This document shows, one piece after another, positions 1 through 7,972 of a stretch of DNA of 64,000 nt; positions within the stretch are counted from its first letter, which is position 1; the number at the start of each line of letters is the position of its first letter. The position numbers were made by a program, and so were the translations under genes. The stretch spans positions 34,070-98,069 of the forward strand of contig NZ_FQWY01000005.1 of the NCBI RefSeq assembly GCF_900129805.1, read 5' to 3'. The stretch comes from Thermosyntropha lipolytica DSM 11003. GTDB taxonomy: Bacteria > Bacillota > Syntrophomonadia > Syntrophomonadales > Syntrophomonadaceae. Under the pieces are notes generated by a model. That model had not been told where the DNA came from and did no database searches. It was given only the letters and a program-made list of their open reading frames with translations.

Positions 1-652
1 CCGAAGATATGACCCCTCCTCCGGCATAAATAACCGGCCTTTCCGCCTTCTTTATAAGTTCTACGGCCAGTTTCACCTGACCCATATTATAACCTTTCAT
101 GACCCGGTAGCCTCTTATATTTATTTCTTCTCCTGCCGGCTCATACTCAATTTCTCTATCCATTACATCCCGGGGCAAGTCTACTACTACCGGCCCCGGC
201 CGATTGGTACGGGCAATGTAGAAGGCTTCCTTTACTACCCTGGCTACATCTTCCGTCCTTTCCACCAGATAATTATGTTTGGTTATCGGCAAGGTAATCC
301 CGGTTATATCTGCTTCCTGAAAAGCATCCTTCCCTATAAGATGGGTGGCTACCTGCCCGGTAAAACAAACTAAAGGTATAGAATCCATATAAGCCGTAGC
401 AATACCGGTAACCAGATTGGTGGCCCCAGGCCCGGAAGTTGCTATACATACCCCAACTTTGCCGGTAGCCCGGGCATAACCATCGGCAGCATGAGCCGCT
501 CCCTGCTCATGACGTACCAGAATATGCCTTATCTTCGAATGATAAAGAGCATCATATATAGGAAGAACTGCTCCCCCTGGATAGCCAAAAATCGTATCTA
601 CTCCTTCTTCTTCCAGGCAGCGCAGCAAAATCTCTGCTCCTTTTAGCTTCAT
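1..652 (-). CDS. ilvB: Acetolactate synthase large subunit, N-terminal part
   Basis: Cytoplasmic thiamine-diphosphate enzyme that condenses two pyruvates (or pyruvate and 2-oxobutyrate) in the first common step of branched-chain amino acid synthesis. The first 217 residues are present and run off the left edge. They form the ThDP-binding PYR domain: [14 protein letters not shown] near residue 23, the cofactor-activating Glu at about 49 in [15 protein letters not shown], and [13 protein letters not shown] further on. The ATG is preceded by GGAGGTGAGC. It lies about 136 bases downstream of ilvD on the same strand, so it is probably in the same T-box-controlled operon. Family assignment is firm; large subunit (ilvB) versus catabolic alsS is decided by the ilvD neighbour. 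Confidence 0.93.
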   Translation of the reverse strand, partial: MKLKGAEILLRCLEEEGVDTIFGYPGGAVLPIYDALYHSKIRHILVRHEQGAAHAADGYARATGKVGVCIATSGPGATNLVTGIATAYMDSIPLVCFTGQVATHLIGKDAFQEADITGITLPITKHNYLVERTEDVARVVKEAFYIARTNRPGPVVVDLPRDVMDREIEYEPAGEEINIRGYRVMKGYNMGQVKLAVELIKKAERPVIYAGGGVISS

Positions 653-788
653 GAGCTCACCTCCATTTTTGATAAAATGGTACCCTCCATATGTTAAACA
701 GCTATTAATTGAATATTAAAAATCGTTATGAAATTAATTTTTTACAAAAAAAGCAGGCTTCTATGCCCGCCGGTAAGAATAGACCAGG

Positions 789-2450
789 TTATTTTCTAAA
801 AACCGCCCCTTTGCTTGCTGATTCTACCATTTGGGCATATCTCTTCATATATCCGGTTTTTATTTTGGGTTCAGGTTCCTGCCATCTAGCTCTTCTCTGC
901 TCTAATGTCTTTTCATCAACCAGCAATTCCAGTTTACAGGCAGGTATATCTATACGAATAATATCCCCTTCTTCTACCAGAGCAATAGGTCCTCCCGCCG
1001 CAGCTTCTGGAGATACATGGCCTATAGAAGCTCCCCGGGTAGCTCCGGAAAAACGTCCATCGGTTATAAGAGCCACATCTTTATCTAGCCCCATACCGGC
1101 CACTGCCGAAGTAGGAGTGAGCATTTCTCTCATCCCCGGACCCCCTTTGGGTCCTTCATAGCGGATAACAATAACATCACCTTTTTGGATCCTGCCCCCG
1201 AGAATAGCTTCTACCGCTTCTTCTTCGGAATCAAAAACCCTGGCCTTCCCTTCATGCCTCATCATTTCTGGAGCTACCGCTCCTTTCTTGACCACTGCCC
1301 CTTCGGGAGCCAGATTGCCAAAAAGTATAGCTAAACCGCCGCTTTCACTATGCGGGTCATCTACCGGCCTTATTACTGAATAATCTAAAACCGGAGTATT
1401 TTTTATATTTTCCCCTACGGTAAATCCGGTAACCGTAAGACATTCCGTCTTGATAAGCCCTTTTTTGTTAAGCTCATTATAAAGAGCAGAAATCCCTCCT
1501 GCCCGGTACAAGTCCTCCATATGATGCTCTCCCGCCGGGCTTATTTTGCATAGATGGGGAGTAGTAGCACTTAGCCGGTTGAAAAGGTTTAAATCGAGCT
1601 TTACCCCGGCTTCATGAGCAATAGCCATAAGATGCAGAACCGAATTGGTAGAACAGCCAATAGCCATATCTAAACGTATAGCATTATAAAAGGCATCTTC
1701 GGTCATAATGTCAAGCGGTTTTATATCCTTCGCTAAAAGTTCCATTATCTGCATTCCGGCCCTTTTCGCCAATCTTATCCTTTCCGCATATACAGCAGGA
1801 ATAGTTCCATTGCCAGGAAGAGCCATGCCTAGAGCTTCGGTGAGGCAGTTCATAGAATTAGCGGTAAACATCCCGGCACAGGAACCACAGGTAGGACACG
1901 CATTTTCCTCTAAGACATAAAGTTCATCTTCCGTCATCTTTCCTGCCGCTGTAGCTCCTACCCCTTCAAAAACCTGCGAAAGGCTTACTTTTCTTCCTTT
2001 GAAGCTTCCTGCTAACATCGGCCCTCCGCTTACAAAAATAGAAGGTATATTAAGGCGGGCAGCTGCCATAAGCATACCGGGAACTACCTTATCACAGTTG
2101 GGAATAAACACCAGAGCATCAAAAGCATGGGCCGTAGCCATCACCTCGACTGCATCAGCAATCAGCTCGCGGCTGGCCAGGGAATATTTCATCCCTATAT
2201 GGTTCATGGCTATACCATCACACACCGCAATAGTGCTGAATTCTAAAGGGGTTCCTCCTTTAAGCCTTATGCCTGCTTTTACTGCTTCTGCTATTTTATC
2301 CAAATTTATATGTCCAGGAACGATGTCATTTTTGGAGTTTACCACCCCAATAAGCGGGCGGTTAATTTCTTCATCAGTCAAACCTAAAGCTTTAAATAGG
2401 GAACGGTGGGGAGCTTTCTCTAATCCCTTTTTGGCCCGGTCACTACGCAT
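789..2450 (-). CDS. ilvD: Dihydroxy-acid dehydratase
   Basis: Iron-sulfur enzyme that dehydrates 2,3-dihydroxy-isovalerate and 2,3-dihydroxy-3-methylvalerate to the 2-keto acids of valine and isoleucine. The protein is 553 residues, the usual family length. Seen: [10 protein letters not shown] near residue 38, [11 protein letters not shown] with Cys119, and the signature [13 protein letters not shown] near 188-200, which carry probable cluster cysteines. An upstream in-frame extension of 58 residues exists but reads back into the T-box antiterminator, so I chose the ATG at 2450, which has a GGGAGGAGATC ribosome site and begins [10 protein letters not shown]. It is the first gene after the T-box leader and is followed by ilvB. 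Confidence 0.96.
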   Translation of the reverse strand: MRSDRAKKGLEKAPHRSLFKALGLTDEEINRPLIGVVNSKNDIVPGHINLDKIAEAVKAGIRLKGGTPLEFSTIAVCDGIAMNHIGMKYSLASRELIADAVEVMATAHAFDALVFIPNCDKVVPGMLMAAARLNIPSIFVSGGPMLAGSFKGRKVSLSQVFEGVGATAAGKMTEDELYVLEENACPTCGSCAGMFTANSMNCLTEALGMALPGNGTIPAVYAERIRLAKRAGMQIMELLAKDIKPLDIMTEDAFYNAIRLDMAIGCSTNSVLHLMAIAHEAGVKLDLNLFNRLSATTPHLCKISPAGEHHMEDLYRAGGISALYNELNKKGLIKTECLTVTGFTVGENIKNTPVLDYSVIRPVDDPHSESGGLAILFGNLAPEGAVVKKGAVAPEMMRHEGKARVFDSEEEAVEAILGGRIQKGDVIVIRYEGPKGGPGMREMLTPTSAVAGMGLDKDVALITDGRFSGATRGASIGHVSPEAAAGGPIALVEEGDIIRIDIPACKLELLVDEKTLEQRRARWQEPEPKIKTGYMKRYAQMVESASKGAVFRK

Positions 2451-2526
2451 AAAAGATCTCCTCCCTTTGCATTTTGCCACCATATCGCTTTTTATCCCTC
2501 TAAAATACTGGCAACTAAAACCAGGT

Positions 2527-2792
2527 ATAAAAAAACCCTCTCTACCCATGCAGGGACGAGAGGGATTTCCCGCGGTACCACCCTGTTTGCCGCTCAATGC
2601 GACCACTCTGGCACACCAAGGCATGATAACGGACCTTGCTATCCGGCATCACCTACTAAGCCTTTTAACCAAAGGCCGTTCAGATCGCGGCTCCGGGATG
2701 ATCCCTTATGAAATATTAATACCAGGTTTTCAGCTACCCCCGGCTCTCTGTGATTAATTGATTTCATAAGTCTTTCCCTTCACAGCCTGTTA
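2527..2792 (-). promoter_or_regulatory. T-box leader (probable isoleucine specificity) upstream of ilvD
   Basis: The untranslated leader has the T-box hallmarks. Stem I carries AGAGAGCC and a GGGGGTAGCTG distal element, closed by the perfect pairing CTTATGAAAT/ATTTCATAAG. The conserved T-box TGGTACCGCGG lies at 2570-2580, followed by a terminator hairpin. The best specifier candidate is ATC at 2700-2702 followed by A, within GGGATCATCCCGG, which is the usual codon-plus-purine arrangement. ATC would make this an isoleucyl-tRNA sensor, which fits the ilvD-ilvB operon. Uncharged tRNA-Ile would stabilise the antiterminator and allow transcription. The class is clear; the exact specifier is inferred by eye without folding. 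Confidence 0.9.
2529..2564 (-). terminator. T-box terminator hairpin
   Basis: The arms CCCTCTC and GAGAGGG (2536-2542 and 2558-2564 on the plus strand) form a hairpin that is followed on the minus strand by a run of seven T. It overlaps the region that would pair with the T-box antiterminator, so it is the off-state structure of the leader. Confidence 0.85.
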
Positions 2793-2816
2793 TATCGATT
2801 CACTTATTATCTACAT

Positions 2817-2845
2817 AGTATATTTAAACTTACCTGCCCTGTCAA
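2817..2845 (-). promoter_or_regulatory. Sigma-A promoter of the ilvDB operon
   Basis: On the minus strand, TTGACA (2840-2845) and TATACT (2817-2822) are separated by exactly 17 bases. The -35 is consensus and the -10 matches at five of six positions. Transcription would start near 2810, just before the first T-box stem. Confidence 0.85.
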
Positions 2846-2853
2846 TGTCTTTT

Positions 2854-4854
2854 TTATTTTATTTTTTGATACCTGTTTTCCAGTTTGTTTATATAATCCT
2901 TGAATTTTACCTTACAGGCCTTCTTTTGTAAACTATTTTCGCTCCTCTTCATCTGTTTAAACATGTCCCACAACAGTATCTGTCCTTCCCGGCTTTGAAA
3001 AGCTTCCCCTGGCGTCATTCCCTTTAAAACCGGAAGACGGGACTTTAACCATTTATTCAAGTAAAGCTCTTTGAGCACCGCTTCCAGACCGGGATAGAAA
3101 CGCCTGACCTCGGAAGTAAGAACAGCAAAAATCCCTTCCCGCCTTATTTCCATCCCCATAAATTCCAGATCATCGCAGAGTTTTATCGATAATTCATCAC
3201 GCCGGCAGCGCAAATCATCTTCCCCAAAAGCCGATACGGTAAGATACTCTTTATCCAGTATATACTCGGCCCCAAACAGGTCTTCCTCTCCATCCTTTTC
3301 CAGCCGGTAAAAAATTGTATAATCAGGCAAAGGGTAAAAGCAGTCGCCGGTTAAGGCCAAAAAATCATAAACCCTGGCATAGTTTTTGACCAGATAACGG
3401 GCAGATAAAAAGCGCACACCGCCCAGAGAGGTTTCTTCCTCATCCTTAGATCTAGCAACATCTTCAAAAAAAGTATACTGCCCCTCTATATAGCTGTAAA
3501 CCGCCAGCAAATCAACTTCATATCTTCCTTTAAGCTCCACGGCTTCGCCCAGCTCATTTGCTATTTCCTCATCTAAATCAGCTAAAAAGTCAGCATCCAG
3601 ACATACCACCACCAGTTCGTCCCCATTTATGACCAGATCAACTTCCCCGGGACCTAAAAAAGATACCCCATTATACCATTCATCCTGGTCATATAGAGGG
3701 GATATCCTGAGATGGATCCCGCGCGGTATTTCTCCCACTACTTTCAGCAATCTTATCTCTTCCAGCCAGACAAAAAGCCCATCAATATCTGCAATATCAT
3801 AGACCGAACAAAAAAAGCCCTTCTTATCCGGCTCCCAGTTATGATAGGCAGGCATACTACTTTTAGCAACCAGCTTAACATCAAACAGCTTCCATCTTAA
3901 ATCTTCGCTCTGGTTTATCCGGAATACATAATTATATTTATAAACCCCTTCCCTCTCCAGCAAGCAAAGATGGCCATTAACCAAAGCCCCATCTTCTTTG
4001 CGGGATACGGTATCAGCTTTGGCTTCCAGCAACAAATGGCCAGGTTTTAGCACCCCGGCAAATAAATCCTTTATATCAGTAAGGGCTAGCCTGCTCCGGT
4101 CCAGAAGGGAAGCGATATATATATAATCCTTTTGTTTTAAAGCATAGAAAAAGCTGTTTATAAGCTGTCCCGGCAGGAGATCAGAACAAAGTTTTAAGGT
4201 AAGGTCATAAATTTTTTCTTCCTCTGCCTTTACTTCTGCTTCCAGATACTTTTTATATATAAACCTGCCCGTAGGGGGGGAAATCATATTTTTCCTGTTT
4301 ACTTCATAAGCCTTTTGTATAAGCAGGCAGACCTCTTCCCAATCAAGCTTCACCATATCGGAAACCTGCCGGCGGTCAGCATCATATCTCCTTATGGGCA
4401 TATCAGAAACCAGGGCAAAACTATGTATTCCTTCCAGCCCATAAGATAAATAAAAGTATTCAATATCAACATACCTTCCCCCTTTTTTCCAGGCCACCTC
4501 CAGACTTACACTCCCACTTTCCCGGCTCAAGCTGGCATAAGCCTTGTGAAAAACCCCTTCTTGAAAAGAAATAGCATCTATGTCATATCCCGCCATGCGG
4601 TACTTGTTTAGTGCCCGCATACATACCGGTTTAAATTCTTCTTCATATTCTTCTAAAAAAAGCCGAAAAAATACTGCCAGGTCTTCATCATAAAACAAAG
4701 CCAGTTCTTCCAGCAGCTGCTTTTTTAAATCAGGGGGTATTTCCTTCGCCACTTCTAAAATTATAAGCCTTCCTTCATTATCATCAATAAACTTCTTTAT
4801 ATCCTCAACTATACCTCTTAAAATCTGTTTCGGCAAATAAGTTTTTCTCCTCAT
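2854..4854 (-). CDS. Uncharacterised 666-residue protein
   Basis: I do not recognise this protein. It is long, rich in Asp/Glu, Lys and aromatic residues, with no signal peptide or clear membrane segment, so it is probably cytoplasmic. The C-terminus has NKWLKSRLPVLKGMTPGEA, which resembles the W-x-P-x-L-x-G-x-T-P-x-E-A tail found on some SEC-C-associated and antitoxin-like proteins; that resemblance is from memory and weak. I chose the ATG at 4854 (MRRKTYLPKQ) because it has an AAGGAG site six bases upstream; an ATG 15 codons earlier lacks one. It sits alone between the ilv operon and a divergent HD-GYP gene. No function is proposed. Confidence 0.75.
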   Translation of the reverse strand: MRRKTYLPKQILRGIVEDIKKFIDDNEGRLIILEVAKEIPPDLKKQLLEELALFYDEDLAVFFRLFLEEYEEEFKPVCMRALNKYRMAGYDIDAISFQEGVFHKAYASLSRESGSVSLEVAWKKGGRYVDIEYFYLSYGLEGIHSFALVSDMPIRRYDADRRQVSDMVKLDWEEVCLLIQKAYEVNRKNMISPPTGRFIYKKYLEAEVKAEEEKIYDLTLKLCSDLLPGQLINSFFYALKQKDYIYIASLLDRSRLALTDIKDLFAGVLKPGHLLLEAKADTVSRKEDGALVNGHLCLLEREGVYKYNYVFRINQSEDLRWKLFDVKLVAKSSMPAYHNWEPDKKGFFCSVYDIADIDGLFVWLEEIRLLKVVGEIPRGIHLRISPLYDQDEWYNGVSFLGPGEVDLVINGDELVVVCLDADFLADLDEEIANELGEAVELKGRYEVDLLAVYSYIEGQYTFFEDVARSKDEEETSLGGVRFLSARYLVKNYARVYDFLALTGDCFYPLPDYTIFYRLEKDGEEDLFGAEYILDKEYLTVSAFGEDDLRCRRDELSIKLCDDLEFMGMEIRREGIFAVLTSEVRRFYPGLEAVLKELYLNKWLKSRLPVLKGMTPGEAFQSREGQILLWDMFKQMKRSENSLQKKACKVKFKDYINKLENRYQKIK

Positions 4855-5089
4855 CTTCAACTCCTTAAGCTCGAGTAGTGCTAACAAGTAATGTATCATT
4901 TTATCTTAAAAATAGCAAACCTTACCCCATCCTGGGGGTTAGTTCCATAAGTGTATTTTTTTATTTTTTGCTGACCCAAAGCTAATAACGTGACAAAAAA
5001 ATAATTTTTCCGGCAGGAAACCAGGCCTGACATGAAGAAAATTAGATTTCGTGCATAAAATATCAAAAGCGCTTTTTGAGGGATTACCT

Positions 5090-6187
5090 ATGATAAGAAT
5101 ACGAGTAGAAAACTTAAGCCCGGGTATGATAGTAGCCCGCAGTATATACAGCAGCGACGGCCGCATACTTTTGCATGCCGGCATCGAACTCAATGAAAAC
5201 TACATCCAGCGTCTGCAAAATCTGGGTATAGGTTCGGTATATATAAAAGACGAATTTGATGATGAAATACCTTATCCGCTGCGCGAACCAGTATCGGAAC
5301 AGACACGCATAGAAACAGTAAAAGAAGTAAAAAATGCTTTTGAAGCCATCGAACAAAGCCGTTCCATGAATACGCGGGCTATAAACAGCATAGTAAACAA
5401 AATATTAGACGAAATCCTGGCTAATAATGATGTGCTCATAAACCTTTGTGATATACGCACCTTCGATGATTATACCTTCAGCCATTCGGTCAATGTCTGT
5501 ATTCTTTCGGTTATGACGGGTATTACCTTGGGCTATCATGATCTAAAGCTTAAAGAATTAGCCATAGGCTCGCTTCTCCATGACATAGGCAAAGTCTATA
5601 TTGATAAGTCGATATTAAATAAGCCGGATGACCTTACCCGCGAAGAATATGCGGAAATAAAACGCCATACCGAATACGGCTTTGAGATACTGCGCAAATA
5701 CCCGGATATACCTCTGCTTTCCGCACATGTAGCTTTTCAACATCATGAACGCTGGGATGGACAGGGTTATCCCCGGGGCCTTGGCGGGGAGGAAATACAT
5801 GAATATGCCCGTATAGTAGCTGTAGCCGATGTGTATGATGCCCTCCTGTCTGATAGGCCTTATCGTCCTTCCTATACTATAAACCAGGCTATAACTATAT
5901 TAACGCGTATGGCCGGCATCTATCTGGAACAGAGGTGTATAAATGCCCTGCTTTCTAATATAGCTGTATATCCTATAGGAACTATTGTGCAGTTAAATAC
6001 GGGAGATATTGGTATAGTGGTGGATGTAAATAAAGAAGTTCCCACCAGACCGGTCCTGAAAATAATCTACAACCGAAGCACCAGTAGAATATGCCGGCCT
6101 TATGAAGTTGACCTTTCCAAATTAACTACTATAATAATAACCCGCTCGCTTACGCGCGAAGAGCTGGCGGAGATGCTCAAAAACTAG
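5090..6187 (+). CDS. HD-GYP domain cyclic-di-GMP phosphodiesterase
   Basis: Probable c-di-GMP hydrolase that lowers the level of this second messenger, which usually favours motility. The 365-residue protein has an N-terminal DUF3391-like segment (VENLSPGMIVARSIYSSDG) and an HD-GYP domain from about 130 onward. Seen: HSVNVCIL near 132, the metal-binding HDIGK at 164-168, and the signature HHERWDGQGYP at 218-228, all intact, so it should be active. No receiver or membrane domain is present. The ATG at 5090 has GAGGG upstream; an earlier in-frame ATG at 5051 does not. It is followed 15 bases later by the pyruvate-kinase-like gene. Confidence 0.9.
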   Translation: MIRIRVENLSPGMIVARSIYSSDGRILLHAGIELNENYIQRLQNLGIGSVYIKDEFDDEIPYPLREPVSEQTRIETVKEVKNAFEAIEQSRSMNTRAINSIVNKILDEILANNDVLINLCDIRTFDDYTFSHSVNVCILSVMTGITLGYHDLKLKELAIGSLLHDIGKVYIDKSILNKPDDLTREEYAEIKRHTEYGFEILRKYPDIPLLSAHVAFQHHERWDGQGYPRGLGGEEIHEYARIVAVADVYDALLSDRPYRPSYTINQAITILTRMAGIYLEQRCINALLSNIAVYPIGTIVQLNTGDIGIVVDVNKEVPTRPVLKIIYNRSTSRICRPYEVDLSKLTTIIITRSLTREELAEMLKN

Positions 6188-6202
6188 CAAGGAGGTAATC
6201 CT

Positions 6203-6766
6203 ATGTTTTTCGATAAAGCAGGTGAACACAATACCGAAGCCACCTTAAAACTGGCCTTAAAAAAAGCCGAAGAAAAAGGAATAAAAAATATAGTCGTAGC
6301 CTCCTGTGAAGGAGATACTGCTTTTAAGCTTTTATCCCTGGCGGAAAACCGCTTTAATATAGTTTGTGTAACCCATCATACGGGATTTAGAGAACCAGGA
6401 GTAAATGAAATGAGCGAGGAAACCAGGCAAAAACTTATAGCCCAGGGGGTAAAGGTACTTACTACCACCCACCTTCTGGCCGGGGTAGATAGAGCTATCC
6501 GCAACCAGTTCGGCGGAGTATACCCGGCGGAAATAATAGCCCAGACCTTGCGCATATTCGGCCAAGGCATAAAAGTAGCCGTAGAAATTGCCGTCATGGC
6601 ACTAGATGCCGGCCTTATTCCCTTTGGCCAAGAAATAATCTCCATTGGTGGGACATCCAGCGGAGCTGATGCCGCTATCGTAATTCAACCTGCCCATTCT
6701 AACCATTTTTTTGCTACAGAAGTAAAAGAAATAATATGTATGCCTCGTAATAAAAAACAGGTATAA
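6203..6766 (+). CDS. Stand-alone pyruvate kinase alpha/beta (C-terminal) domain protein
   Basis: The 187-residue protein matches the C-terminal domain of pyruvate kinase (PK_C fold) with no barrel or catalytic domain. Seen: VVASCEGDTAFKLLSL near 31-46, VTHHTGFREPG, and a long Gly/Ala-rich C-terminal half ending in QPAHSNHFFATEVKEIICMPR. Proteins of this type occur widely in anaerobic Firmicutes and archaea and have no settled function; a nucleotide or phospho-ligand binding role is a guess. It has a GCAAGGAGG ribosome site and follows the HD-GYP gene closely, so the two are probably co-transcribed. Confidence 0.8.
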   Translation: MFFDKAGEHNTEATLKLALKKAEEKGIKNIVVASCEGDTAFKLLSLAENRFNIVCVTHHTGFREPGVNEMSEETRQKLIAQGVKVLTTTHLLAGVDRAIRNQFGGVYPAEIIAQTLRIFGQGIKVAVEIAVMALDAGLIPFGQEIISIGGTSSGADAAIVIQPAHSNHFFATEVKEIICMPRNKKQV

Positions 6767-6804
6767 AAAAAAATTTTTTACCCAAACTAAAATGGGTGAT
6801 AAAA

Positions 6805-6909
6805 TTGGCTGAAAAAATTATAAGTTTTATTCTGCTCCTTATTATGGGAGGCACTTTTATCTATCTTCTAGTATTTAAGGTAATTCCTACTATTTTCGAC
6901 AAAAAATAA
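6805..6909 (+). CDS. Small single-span membrane protein, 34 residues
   Basis: A short frame from a TTG start, with GGGTGAT four bases upstream, gives MAEKIISFILLLIMGGTFIY and then a charged tail ending FDKK. It has one hydrophobic helix (about residues 5-27) with a lysine-containing end on each side. It sits directly after the pyruvate-kinase-like gene on the same strand. The ribosome site, helix and position support a real gene, but it is very short and the start is non-ATG. Function unknown. Confidence 0.45.
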   Translation: MAEKIISFILLLIMGGTFIYLLVFKVIPTIFDKK

Positions 6910-6971
6910 AACCATCCCCCGGGTATTATAATAGGTTTTTAAGCTAAAAATAAGACCAAAGGGGGGATAAT

Positions 6972-7133
6972 ATGACTAGATACCGCACAACAGACGGCAG
7001 GGAAGATTTAAGAGAAAGATTTCATTGGTTTGGAGCTTTAGCCATCCCTTTAGCCTTTATCAATGGATTATATTTTGGCGGGTATGCTCTACGCAAAATC
7101 CGGCAGTATGTGGAAGGCGGACCTATGGATTAA
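6972..7133 (+). CDS. Small protein of unknown function, 53 residues
   Basis: The frame begins MTRYRTTDGREDLRERFHWF and continues through a moderately hydrophobic stretch (about residues 20-42, GALAIPLAFINGLYFGGYAL) to end in GGPMD. It has a very strong ribosome site (AAAGGGGGGATAAT before ATG) and is followed by an intrinsic terminator. It may be a small membrane-associated protein. It looks like the last gene of the run that starts with the HD-GYP gene, or an independent unit. No family recognised. Confidence 0.65.
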   Translation: MTRYRTTDGREDLRERFHWFGALAIPLAFINGLYFGGYALRKIRQYVEGGPMD

Positions 7134-7146
7134 CTTCCCTCCTTGG

Positions 7147-7180
7147 CAAAAGATGGTTCAAAAAGAACCGTCTTTTGTTT
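7147..7180 (+). terminator. Bidirectional intrinsic terminator
   Basis: The arms CAAAAGATGGTTC and GAACCGTCTTTTG flank a five-base loop (one G-T mismatch) and are followed by TTTTATCC on the plus strand; the A-rich 5' arm makes it usable on the minus strand as well. It ends the small-protein transcript and the convergent YetF-like gene, whose TGA stop lies inside the hairpin. The core GAACCGTC recurs in two other intergenic hairpins of this window. Confidence 0.8.
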
Positions 7181-7859
7181 TATCCTGTACTACATAAAGT
7201 CCCGAACTCCTCTGCCATTCAGCCAGCAAAACCTCTTTCATATCCTTTATCCCCTGGCAAGCCAGTTCACGCCGGAGCCATTCTTCATCAAATCCAATCA
7301 GGCTAAGATTATCCTCTATAATTTCCCCATCCAGAACCACGGTTACCGGCAGTTCCGCCGGCTTACCCGGCAGCTTGAGATCAGCCAGAGTAGGAGTGCT
7401 GTACTCCGGCTTTTTCATAACACTGCACGAACCATCAGGTTCTAAAATAGCATAAGCCACTTCCTTCACGGAAAATACTCCTTTTTGCCGGAGCAGATTC
7501 TGCAGCTGGTTTATATCCATCTTGTTTTTGCCCAGCTCCTCTTTATCGATCTGTCCATTTCTTATAACAATGGAAGGGCTACCATCTATATAATAACGGG
7601 TAGCATTCCATTTAAGGGTGATATATTTGGTGGCAAAATGCAGTAAAGCCCAGAAAAAAAGAGCATATAGTATGTAAAAAACATTGACTTCAGGTTCGTA
7701 AATAGCTGCTCCTACCAGCTCCCCCAGTACAATAGCTGTTATAAAATCTAAAGGATGAAGTTCTCCTATCTGGGATTTGCCCAGAAATTTAATTATGATC
7801 AGCAAAGCTACAAAACCTGCTAATAACTCCAAAGTTATGTGTACAAAGTGGTGCAACAA
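7158..7859 (-). CDS. YetF/DUF421 family membrane protein
   Basis: The 233-residue protein has an N-terminal membrane domain of about three helices (roughly residues 7-26, 40-57 and 60-80) and a cytoplasmic DUF421 domain with YYIDGSPSIVIRNGQID, the helix INQLQNLLRQKGVFSVKEV and AILEPDGSCSVMKK, which are typical of Bacillus YetF/YrbG/YkjA. Members are linked to spore and membrane stress, but the biochemical role is unsettled. The start is TTG, with AAGGGG nine bases upstream. It is transcribed towards the small genes on the plus strand and shares the terminator with them. Confidence 0.88.
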   Translation of the reverse strand: MLHHFVHITLELLAGFVALLIIIKFLGKSQIGELHPLDFITAIVLGELVGAAIYEPEVNVFYILYALFFWALLHFATKYITLKWNATRYYIDGSPSIVIRNGQIDKEELGKNKMDINQLQNLLRQKGVFSVKEVAYAILEPDGSCSVMKKPEYSTPTLADLKLPGKPAELPVTVVLDGEIIEDNLSLIGFDEEWLRRELACQGIKDMKEVLLAEWQRSSGLYVVQDKTKDGSF

Positions 7860-7924
7860 ATCTTATTACCCCTTATAACCCTTTTTGGCTATTATTTTAT
7901 TTAAAAAAAAAGTTATTATACATA

Positions 7925-7960
7925 AAAATAAGGCGGCTTTTACAGATTTAAAAACCGCCT
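7925..7960 (-). terminator. Intrinsic terminator after the chemoreceptor gene
   Basis: On the minus strand, AGGCGGTTTT and AAAGCCGCCT pair around a short A/T loop and are followed by TATTTTTATG. It lies 13 bases past the chemoreceptor stop codon. Confidence 0.85.
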
Positions 7961-7972
7961 CTGGGTCTTAAC

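Noticed and set aside
2451..2624. Upstream in-frame extension of ilvD (58 more residues)
   Set aside because: It reads through the T-box antiterminator and terminator; the ATG at 2450 has the ribosome site and gives the normal protein length.
1999..2757. Plus-strand open frame of 252 codons
   Set aside because: It is antisense to ilvD and the T-box leader, with no ribosome site and no protein family resemblance.
4915..4950. CCCC-ATCC-TGGGG hairpin near the HD-GYP leader
   Set aside because: Very short stem and no T-run; not called as a terminator.
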